From contig RDXV01000016.1 of NCBI GenBank assembly GCA_004292695.1, positions 19,067-83,066 of the forward strand: a stretch of 64,000 nt of DNA, given 5' to 3'. This DNA is from Nostocales cyanobacterium. Its GTDB lineage: Bacteria; Cyanobacteriota; Cyanobacteriia; Cyanobacteriales; Nostocaceae. This document shows, one piece after another, positions 46,570-53,213 of the stretch (position 1 is its first letter; every line of letters begins with the position of its first letter). Position numbers and translations under genes: made by a program. The notes under the pieces are model-generated. The model saw only the letters and a program-made list of their open reading frames with translations, had not been told where the DNA came from and did no database searches.

Positions 46570-47643
46570 ATGAATATCGAATCATTAGAAAGATTTAAAA
46601 AAGAACTCAATCAAATTCGAGAATATTTAAAACATATTCAATATGTAAATGATATAGTTGCTTATCATGTTCAAGATAATGATACTGAGCAAATAAAAAA
46701 TTTACTCAATACTTTTCATGCTCATGATAGTAGTTTTAAAACAGATAGACGTATATTTGAATATAAAGCGTCTATTATTTCATTATATGGACTACTAGAA
46801 AAATATGTAGAAATATGGATTAAAGAGTATCTTGATTTTTTATCAAGTGCAGTACCTGAATACACACAAATAGATGAAAAAATTAGAGAAAATCATTTTG
46901 AACTTTCTTTAAAATTGATAAATACTATTACAACTAGAGAAAGTGCTAAATATCAACATCTTAAAAAAGAAGAAGTATTAAATAAACTCAATAATTGTAT
47001 AGTTAATCCTAGCAACTATCAAATTAATACAGATGCTTTTGTTCTTTTGTCAGGTAATTTAAAACATAATAAAATTGTCGAGTTATTCAACAAGCTAAAT
47101 TTGGATTTGAATAAAGAATTATTAAAAAACGAAGAACTTAACAATGAAATTGGTTTAACACGAGAAAGAATTTCGAGAATAGACAAGGATATTTTGTACA
47201 AAAAAATTAATGATTTGGTGGACAGAAGAAATGAAATTGCTCATGGTTCAGAAAAATTAACAGAAGAATATAACCTACTTGAAATATCTGAATTAGAAGC
47301 TTATATTCAGTTTTTAGAGAAATATTGTCAAGCTATTTTTCATACATTATTTGAACAAATTATCAAACAAGAATCAATATATAGCTTTCAAAAAATAGAA
47401 AATGTAATTAAAATTTTTGGTAATAAAGTATTGGCGTTTGAACTTGAAAACTATACTATAAAAGTTGGAGATACGCTAATTATCCAAACTAAAGAAGGTA
47501 GATTTTATAAAAAACCTATTTTAACAATTCAATTAAATAATATAGAATATCCTGAACTTATAGTTACAGAAAAAACAAAGATTGCTGTCAGTTTAGATCA
47601 TCAAATAAAAGATAATCACACATTTTACATAGTGAAGAAATAA
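46570..47643 (+). CDS. HEPN-type nuclease-like protein (MAE_28990/MAE_18760 family-like)
   Basis: 357 residues, rich in K, E, N and I. The first 240 residues are helical, and DRRNEIAHGSE near residue 220 is the RX4H active-site motif of HEPN ribonucleases. SLYGLLEKYVEIWIKEYL suits the family. A C-terminal beta-rich domain follows (VIKIFGNKVLAFELENYTI, GDTLIIQTKEGRFYKKPIL). The gene is 15 bp behind the DUF262 gene, and the two should form a two-gene defence or abortive-infection unit (inference from families and order). Confidence 0.75.
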   Translation: MNIESLERFKKELNQIREYLKHIQYVNDIVAYHVQDNDTEQIKNLLNTFHAHDSSFKTDRRIFEYKASIISLYGLLEKYVEIWIKEYLDFLSSAVPEYTQIDEKIRENHFELSLKLINTITTRESAKYQHLKKEEVLNKLNNCIVNPSNYQINTDAFVLLSGNLKHNKIVELFNKLNLDLNKELLKNEELNNEIGLTRERISRIDKDILYKKINDLVDRRNEIAHGSEKLTEEYNLLEISELEAYIQFLEKYCQAIFHTLFEQIIKQESIYSFQKIENVIKIFGNKVLAFELENYTIKVGDTLIIQTKEGRFYKKPILTIQLNNIEYPELIVTEKTKIAVSLDHQIKDNHTFYIVKK

Positions 47644-47767
47644 TTAAATCGCTCTTATTTAGATAATGGTGGAATGAGTACGTTAGCGTAGCTTACCGTA
47701 GGTATCGCATAATTAACTTAAAGACTTGATATCATAAATAGTAAAAAGCCATTCAAATACTTTAACC

Positions 47768-47998
47768 ATGACAGAATTACTACAGCGTGCGATCGCAGAA
47801 ATTGAAAAATTACCAGCAGAAGAACAAAATGCCATTGCTACCCGTCTTCTGGATGAACTCAAAGACGAACAAGGTTGGAAAATTCGTTTTGCAGCTACGA
47901 CAGATAATCAATGGGATAGTCTAGCTGAGATGGTACGTCAAGAAATAGCATCTGGTGAAGTTACACCTCTCGATCAAGTTTTTCCTCACCAACCATGA
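47768..47998 (+). CDS. Addiction-module antitoxin
   Basis: 76 residues beginning MTELLQRAIAEIEKLPAEEQ, with a C-terminal GEVTPLDQVFPHQ. This is the usual small helical partner of RelE/ParE toxins in cyanobacteria. Its stop overlaps the toxin start by 4 bp. A HIP1 site lies in codons 8-10. Its leader and start exist twice more in the window as decayed copies. Confidence 0.85.
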   Translation: MTELLQRAIAEIEKLPAEEQNAIATRLLDELKDEQGWKIRFAATTDNQWDSLAEMVRQEIASGEVTPLDQVFPHQP

Positions 47999-48264
47999 AA
48001 TCAAGTGTAACAAAAACATTTCGCAAACAACTTGATCAGCTTCCTACATCTATTCAAGAACAAGCTGCTAAAGCTTATGACTTGTGGCGTGATGACCCAT
48101 ATCATAACAGTCTTCAGTTTAAACGAGTAAGTCAGCGTCAACCAATATACTCTGCTCGTGTGGGAATTAATTATCGTGTTCTTGGGTTACTGGAAGAAAA
48201 TCATATCTACTGGTTCTGGATAGGTACTCATGCTGAATATGATGAATTACTTCAGAGATTATAA
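47995..48264 (+). CDS. RelE/ParE-like toxin
   Basis: 89 residues. TKTFRKQLDQLPTSIQEQAA, FKRVSQRQPIYSARVGINYR and VLGLLEENHIYWFWIGTHAE,YDELL fit the RelE/ParE fold. An mRNA interferase or gyrase poison, kept in check by the preceding antitoxin. The 3' end overlaps the convergent HNH gene by 6 bp. Confidence 0.87.
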   Translation: MKSSVTKTFRKQLDQLPTSIQEQAAKAYDLWRDDPYHNSLQFKRVSQRQPIYSARVGINYRVLGLLEENHIYWFWIGTHAEYDELLQRL

Positions 48265-48567
48265 TACTTCTTCATTCCAACTAAAATGTTCATTCCATTT
48301 TTGTTGACGTGGATGGTAAAGATATACAATATTACCACCTACTGGATCTATTCCTTCAGTCTTATTATATTTATGATTATTACAACCCTGACAAGACAAA
48401 GCCAAATTATCTAAACTTGTTTTTCCTCCTTGACTTTTCGGAAGAATATGTTCAATTGAGAAGGGTTGAATAGCAAAACGTGCTTGACTTCGACAATATT
48501 CACAACATCCCTTTGCGCGTTCAGCTACAGCTTTTTTCTGTTGAGATGTTACTCTTTTTTCAGACAT
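48259..48567 (-). CDS. HNH endonuclease
   Basis: 102 residues. The HNH fold is clear: CEYCRSQARFAIQPFSIEHI with the first Cys pair and the catalytic His, LPKSQGGKTSLDNLALSCQG (Asn), and CNNHKYNKT (second Cys pair and His). It overlaps the preceding gene by 8 bp, so the two are translated together. Target DNA is unknown. Confidence 0.92.
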   Translation of the reverse strand: MSEKRVTSQQKKAVAERAKGCCEYCRSQARFAIQPFSIEHILPKSQGGKTSLDNLALSCQGCNNHKYNKTEGIDPVGGNIVYLYHPRQQKWNEHFSWNEEVL

Positions 48568-48961
48568 AAACTTGCGTCTGAATACCTAAATTTTCCATCA
48601 AGGTATTTAGGGAAATACACCTTAATTTTGCTAACTCTATCAAATATTCTATCCGTTGTGCTTGCTGTTTTTCTATTATTCCAGTTAAGTACAGTAACTC
48701 TCTATATTCATCATCTGTGAGATTTTCTGCATCTCTTTTATCTATTAAATTGTTGTAAGATTTCTGAATATTTAAAGGAATGCTTTGATTGATTTTCAAT
48801 AATAAATCTGACTCCTGTTGCTGCAAACTCGGAGCATTACGTTGTGCTTGTAAAGCGATGACTTGAGAAATAAACTGTTTTAAATCAGCTTGATTCAACT
48901 GCTCAACCACTTTAAGCAAATCTTCTGAAGATAATTGCAGTTCAACTTGCATTTTTGGCAT
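48560..48961 (-). CDS. Helical partner protein of the HNH endonuclease
   Basis: 133 residues, hydrophilic and helical (LSSEDLLKVVEQLNQADLKQ, DDEYRELLYLTGIIEKQQAQ). The same pair, this protein then an HNH enzyme, occurs widely in cyanobacteria as far as I know. The stop overlaps the HNH start by 8 bp. It may control or target the nuclease; function unproven. Confidence 0.75.
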   Translation of the reverse strand: MPKMQVELQLSSEDLLKVVEQLNQADLKQFISQVIALQAQRNAPSLQQQESDLLLKINQSIPLNIQKSYNNLIDKRDAENLTDDEYRELLYLTGIIEKQQAQRIEYLIELAKLRCISLNTLMENLGIQTQVYV

Positions 48962-49105
48962 ATTTACATTTTACCAGCTATTTGAGTTGATTGTATTTCA
49001 ATTATACATAAATATACCAGATTTTCGTATTAACAGACAATCTTTAACAATAACAACTTATTATGAAGTATAATAAACGTAATCACAAACAAAGGATGAC
49101 ATAAA

Positions 49106-49378
49106 ATGCAAGCCATTCTACTCAGCAGCGAAGAAGTTGCCAAACGTGCCAAAGAATTATATGAAAATAGCATTCGTTCACAAGTGGAAACTGAAGAAAA
49201 CATCGGTAAAATGGTGATTATTGATATAGAAACTGGTGAATATGCAGTTGATAAAACAGGGATAGAGTCAGCGCGTTATTTACGTAGTAAAAATCGCTTT
49301 GCTCGACTTTTTGGGATTCGCATTGGTTACAAAGTCGCTGCATCCTTTAGTGGAGAAATGGAGCGTGATTATCGGTGA
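49106..49378 (+). CDS. Small protein paired with an aspartic protease
   Basis: 90 residues. The N-terminal VAKRAKELYENSIRSQVETE is helical. KMVIIDIETGEYAVDKTGIE is a strand pair conserved in small cyanobacterial proteins, and RLFGIRIGYKVAAS follows. The stop overlaps the protease start by 4 bp (GTGA). AAGGATG lies before the ATG. Operon logic resembles a toxin-antitoxin pair, but neither partner is proven to be toxic. Confidence 0.75.
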   Translation: MQAILLSSEEVAKRAKELYENSIRSQVETEENIGKMVIIDIETGEYAVDKTGIESARYLRSKNRFARLFGIRIGYKVAASFSGEMERDYR

Positions 49379-49740
49379 TAACTGGTATTATTAAAAATGG
49401 ACGTGCAACTGTCAATGTCATATTTCGATTGCCAGATCAACCAGATTTTACTATTGAATTTGTGATTGATACAGGTTTTACAGAGTTTCTTTCTTTACCT
49501 CCAAGAGCAGTTAATCTTTTAGGTTTGCCTTTTGTTTATGATATGTATGCAACTTTAGCAGATAATAGTCGTGTACTTTTACCAGTACATCAAACTATTA
49601 TTATTTGGAATGGTGAGGAAAGAGAAGTTAATGTTTTAGCTACAGGAAAACTGCCATTATTAGGCACTGCTTTACTTGATGGTTATGAATTATCTATCCA
49701 ATTTACAGAAGGTGGTTTAGTGACAATTGAAGAGTTATAG
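49375..49740 (+). CDS. Clan AA (retropepsin-like) aspartic protease
   Basis: 121 residues with GTG start. FVIDTGFTEFLSLPPRAVNL carries the catalytic Asp in D-T-G. LPLLGTALLDGYELSI is the conserved hydrophobic-G motif of the family. A single-domain enzyme should act as a homodimer, as retropepsins do. Translationally coupled to the 90-residue protein. Confidence 0.88.
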   Translation: MITGIIKNGRATVNVIFRLPDQPDFTIEFVIDTGFTEFLSLPPRAVNLLGLPFVYDMYATLADNSRVLLPVHQTIIIWNGEEREVNVLATGKLPLLGTALLDGYELSIQFTEGGLVTIEEL

Positions 49741-49814
49741 TTAAATGGTTTTTATTAGGTGCGTTAGCGGAGCTTACCCTAGCCATCGCATAACTGACAA
49801 AAAATATAAATAAT

Positions 49815-50035
49815 TTATTCAAACAAATTTTGAATATCTCTTGCACCATGAATTACCCTTACAAGTTCAATTCCATCAACCACGGAACGGTAAAACAAAA
49901 GATATTTACCAACAGGAAAACTTCTCAGTGATGGTGCTAATTCATCACAAAGTTTCCCCATTTGCGGTGATTCTGATAAAAGTATCAACTTCTCATTCTG
50001 GGGATTGAAAAATATTTGCCATATCTTAAATACTG
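49815..50035 (-). pseudogene. N-terminally truncated ParE-type toxin
   Basis: A frame on the minus strand reads SESPQMGKLCDELAPSLRSF then PVGKYLLFYRSVVDGIELVR and VIHGARDIQNLFE, the C-terminal two-thirds of a ParE toxin. The first 30 or so family residues are missing or scrambled, and no proper start is present. It follows the intact ParD gene as expected for a parDE operon. Confidence 0.75.
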
Positions 50036-50302
50036 CTAACTAATGCGTTTTGCAGCTTGTCTTTTTCTCCCTTCAGCTTTGATTTTTTCAGCATCAAAAG
50101 CTACACCTTCACCTCTATCAAGTTGGTCTATTCCTATTTGTATTTCCTTCCGCAATTCTTCCATTCTCAACTTCCGTAAATCTTCCCGTTCTTTTAATAA
50201 CCGCAAACCTTCACGAATGACCTCGCTTTGTGACTGATATAGTCCACTATCAACGAGTTCAGCAACAAACTGATCAAATGTCTGACCTAGATGAACATTC
50301 AT
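50036..50302 (-). CDS. ParD-type antitoxin
   Basis: 88 residues. The ribbon-helix-helix start MNVHLGQTFDQFVAELVDSG, then SQSEVIREGLRLLKERED and a charged toxin-binding tail, fit the ParD family. It should repress its own operon. The downstream ParE is truncated, leaving this antitoxin without a working partner here. Confidence 0.87.
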   Translation of the reverse strand: MNVHLGQTFDQFVAELVDSGLYQSQSEVIREGLRLLKEREDLRKLRMEELRKEIQIGIDQLDRGEGVAFDAEKIKAEGRKRQAAKRIS

Positions 50303-50425
50303 AGATTCACCTTTGAATTAATTACATGGTCTTTTCTTTAGAATTGCACACCTGTCAATAATTGTCAATTTTTGTTAGTAGTGAGATGATCTAACATAGT
50401 GAAAAGCCATGCAAATTCTTCAACC

Positions 50426-50678
50426 ATGACAGAATTACTACAGCGTGCGATAGCGAAGCGCTCCGTAGGAATCGCAGAAATTGAAAAATTACCAGCAGAA
50501 GAAAAAAAATGCTATTGCTACCCATCTTCTGGGTGAACTAAAAGACGAACAAGGTTGAAAAATTCGTTTTGCAACTACAACAGATAATTAATGGGATAGT
50601 CTAGCTGAGATGCTACGTCAAGAAATAGCAACTGGTGAAGTTACACCTCTCGATCAAGTTTTTCCTCTCCAACCATGA
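50426..50678 (+). pseudogene. Decayed copy of the addiction-module antitoxin
   Basis: Closely related to 47768-47998. Differences include a 21-bp insertion inside the HIP1 site (50452-50472), one extra A in a poly-A run near 50505, and several point changes that create stops. Confidence 0.85.
50452..50472. repeat. 21-bp small dispersed repeat inserted in a HIP1 site
   Basis: Compared with the intact copy at 47768, GCGAT|CGC is split here by AGCGAAGCGCTCCGTAGGAAT. The insert length is a multiple of three. Similar sequences (TAGCGTAGCTTACCGTAGG) lie near 43795, 47683 and 49759. This fits the small dispersed repeats described in Nostoc genomes. Confidence 0.75.
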
Positions 50679-50790
50679 AATCAAGTGTAAAAAAGACATT
50701 TTGCAAACAACTTGATCAGCTTCTTGCATATATTCAAGAATAAGCTGCTAAAACTTATGACTTGTGGACTGATGACCGCTATAATAAAAA
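50675..50790 (+). pseudogene. Decayed copy of the RelE/ParE-like toxin
   Basis: Related to the first 40 codons of the toxin at 47995, starting ATGAAATCAAGTGT. It has a stop after about 22 codons and loses similarity near 50790. Confidence 0.82.
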
Positions 50791-50842
50791 TTATATCTCG
50801 ATTGACATATCAACCAAACTTGACTATATTCTATAAAACAAG

Positions 50843-50913
50843 AGCGGGTGGCGGGAATCGAACCCGCATCAATAGCTTGGAAGGCTATGGTTTTACCACT
50901 AAACTACACCCGC
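50843..50913 (-). tRNA. tRNA-Gly(UCC)
   Basis: Minus strand. Acceptor GCGGGTG/CACCCGC, D loop TTTAGTGGTAAAAC, anticodon stem ATAGC/GCTAT with loop CTTCCAA (anticodon TCC), T arm GCGGG-TTCGATT-CCCGC. No CCA encoded. Confidence 0.95.
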
Positions 50914-51128
50914 TTGCGTTAAGCCAATGTATATTAACTTTCTAATCACAATTGTTAGTATAACACACAAAAAAACAAAAAACAAGACCAGAATAAAACT
51001 TTTATTTGTCTTCTCGCTGTAGCCAGAATAACCAAGACATTATTTATCGTTATTGATCTCGGAAATATAACCACAGCAATGGTTTCACCCTTGTAGTTTC
51101 CAAGAGTACCCTTTCTCTTATACTAAAT

Positions 51129-51330
51129 CTAACAGCGATCACTAACATCACGCAAACAGATAATAGAAGCTGGTTCATCATCCCACTCAGTTTCAGCGAC
51201 GGTAATTTCTGCCTTTCCCACCTCACCATTGCGCTTGAGAATATCAATTTGGGTAATTCTTTTTTCCACAATAGGTCTACCAATCTCCGAACCCACTAAA
51301 CTAGATAAGTAAGTCGGCTCGAAAAAACCA
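51129..51330 (-). pseudogene. PAS-domain fragment
   Basis: Reads LVGSEIGRPIVEKRITQIDI, then LKRNGEVGKAEITVAETEWD and DEPASIICLRDVSDR before a stop. This is the second half of a PAS domain of a cyanobacterial sensor protein. The rest of the gene is absent. Confidence 0.75.
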
Positions 51331-51473
51331 AGGTATGTAACAAAATGTAAAATCGCTGAAAGTCTCCTCCCTTTTGCCTTTTGCCTCTTGCCTTGCCATG
51401 ACGACAATTTTCAACGCCTACCTACTTAGTGTCTTATCAAACATCTGCGCCGAAGCTGGGTTAGCAAATTTGA

Positions 51474-51612
51474 TCACTCCATTTTGAGAGTTTTGAGAAC
51501 AGCTTTACCATCTGGTGGTGGCATTACTAAATCTAGAAAAATTAAATCTGGTTTTTGTTGTTTAGTAATTTCGATAGCTTGTGTACCATCCCACATTCCG
51601 CACTTCAATTTG
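51474..51612 (-). pseudogene. Response-regulator receiver fragment
   Basis: Reads DGTQAIEITKQQKPDLIFLD then LVMPPPDGKAVLKTLKME before a stop, the centre of a receiver domain with the phosphorylated Asp in FLDLVMP. No N-terminal acidic pair or C-terminal Lys region survives in frame. Confidence 0.75.
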
Positions 51613-51957
51613 TAGTACAAATACAAGTATCATAAGCAGCATAGATGCTTAAATACAAATACGCAGCTAAGAAAGTAAAAATATAGACCTTAATTGCCAT
51701 TAAGACTACTAAAGAGAAATTCATAGGGCATTGAGAATAAATTATGATGATTTTTATTAAACCAGAAACTTAGAAATAGCATATAAATAGCATATTCTAG
51801 TCATTTGTATAAAGAGTATCTGGGATTTTGATAAAATTCTTATTAAAACCATATAAAACTTAAAATATTTCTTCAACAAAAACACACAAATATTTTCACA
51901 GCAATTTTCACCAATTACCAATTACCAGTTACCACAAAAAGACTTCCTCTGCAAATA

Positions 51958-53172
51958 CTACTTAATAATATCAACTTTAATTTTCATATACAAATTACTT
52001 AAACCAGGTTTTGAACCGTCTTCATTGTAGGCCGCTGTAAACCTTTCTTGACGAAAAACCTGATTTAATGCTTGTTCATAAATATTTTTATCAGCACGAA
52101 GTGAAACAGGATCAATATTAATAATTACAGCTTGTTGAAAATTACCGTTTTGATCAATTATTAAACTCACCAGTAAATTTGCTGGTTTTAGTCCATATTC
52201 ACCCAGAATAGCATCTAGTTCTAACTCTTTAGTAGAGCTACCTTGATACTCTGCTAAAACATCAGGTAAACTATCTACTCTGATTTTATTATCTTGTCGT
52301 AATTTTTCTACTTCATCTCTCAACATAGGATTAATGTTAACTCTAATTCCTATTCCCTGTGCAGCAGGAGAAACTTCCGGTGTACTTTCTGGTGTACTTT
52401 CTGGTGTGCTTTCCGGTGTGCTTTCCGGTGTACTTTCTGGTGTGCTTTCCGGTGTACTTTCCGGTGTAATTTCCGGTGTAGAAACTGGTGAATCTGAAAT
52501 AGGAGTTTCAGGTAGTGGAGTACCTTTTCCTAACTCAATCTCTTGACGACGATTCCAAGGTAAATCATTTACAGGAATAGTTGTTTCTGGTGTAGGTATA
52601 GGTACAGAAGGAATGTTAATTTGCGTGTTTTTTTCTGGCGGAAATTGAGACTTTGGAGTTGCTTGCGGTGAAGGTTTCACAGGAATATTTTGAGCTACAT
52701 TTTGATCATTTTCAATGTTATTCTCAATGTTATTTTCAATGTTATCTTCAATGTTATTCTCAAGTGGTGGTGAAACCTCAACATCAGGATTTATAGGTAA
52801 ATTATTAGTAACTTCTTCTTCAACAGTTTGTGTAGTTTCTGGTAAAGAATCTGGAGTAGGTTTTGTAGTTTGATTAGCAGTTTTTACAGGAGATGATTGA
52901 GTATTAGATTCAGATTTAGGTTGAGGTTGAGAGACAGAATTAACCTCTTGATTCGGATCAAGTTCTATAAACTCAATATTTATAGGATTTTGATTATATT
53001 CAGAACTCCAAGGTTTAAATTGATTCCAAGATGAAAATAACCAAAAAACCGCCAATACATGAATAGAAGCTGAACATATAGACACAGAAACCCATAACCA
53101 AGGCGGATCTATATGTTGATATTTATTTGTTTGTTCCTGTAAATTAACATTGGAATTTACACTATCCATCAT
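51958..53172 (-). CDS. TonB-like energy transducer
   Basis: About 404 residues from the ATG at 53172. One N-terminal membrane segment (VSVSICSASIHVLAVFWLFS, about residues 28-47) is followed by a long Pro/Thr/Glu/Asn-rich periplasmic linker. The linker has an IENN repeat (three to four units) and about nine STPE/ITPE units. The C-terminal domain of about 130 residues (LVSLIIDQNGNFQQAVIINI) fits a TonB-type C-terminus. TonB spans the periplasm and drives outer-membrane transporters. The linker repeats should vary in length between strains. Confidence 0.78.
   Translation of the reverse strand: MMDSVNSNVNLQEQTNKYQHIDPPWLWVSVSICSASIHVLAVFWLFSSWNQFKPWSSEYNQNPINIEFIELDPNQEVNSVSQPQPKSESNTQSSPVKTANQTTKPTPDSLPETTQTVEEEVTNNLPINPDVEVSPPLENNIEDNIENNIENNIENDQNVAQNIPVKPSPQATPKSQFPPEKNTQINIPSVPIPTPETTIPVNDLPWNRRQEIELGKGTPLPETPISDSPVSTPEITPESTPESTPESTPESTPESTPESTPESTPEVSPAAQGIGIRVNINPMLRDEVEKLRQDNKIRVDSLPDVLAEYQGSSTKELELDAILGEYGLKPANLLVSLIIDQNGNFQQAVIINIDPVSLRADKNIYEQALNQVFRQERFTAAYNEDGSKPGLSNLYMKIKVDIIK
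52370..52480. repeat. 12-bp tandem repeat coding STPE
   Basis: About nine units of GGTGTACTTTCC/GGTGTGCTTTCC on the plus strand. All keep the coding frame of the TonB-like gene. Confidence 0.9.
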
Positions 53173-53213
53173 CAATTATCCAGTCGAAGGTATCGGCAAC
53201 TTCCCATCCTAAC

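Larger units (their letters stand above)
50303..50842. other. Region of decayed addiction module
   Basis: No intact gene. It holds broken antitoxin and toxin copies (50426-50790) and ends at tRNA-Gly. Confidence 0.75.
50914..51957. other. 1-kb region of gene fragments
   Basis: No intact gene. It has a PAS fragment, a short AAGGCAA-type repeat near 51375-51395, a receiver-domain fragment, and AT-rich DNA at 51620-51950. Confidence 0.7.

Noticed and set aside
50712..50945. A 77-codon frame on the plus strand over tRNA-Gly
   Set aside because: It runs through the antisense of the tRNA and the decayed toxin gene; the 61-codon frame over tRNA-Leu (27774-27959) is rejected for the same reason.
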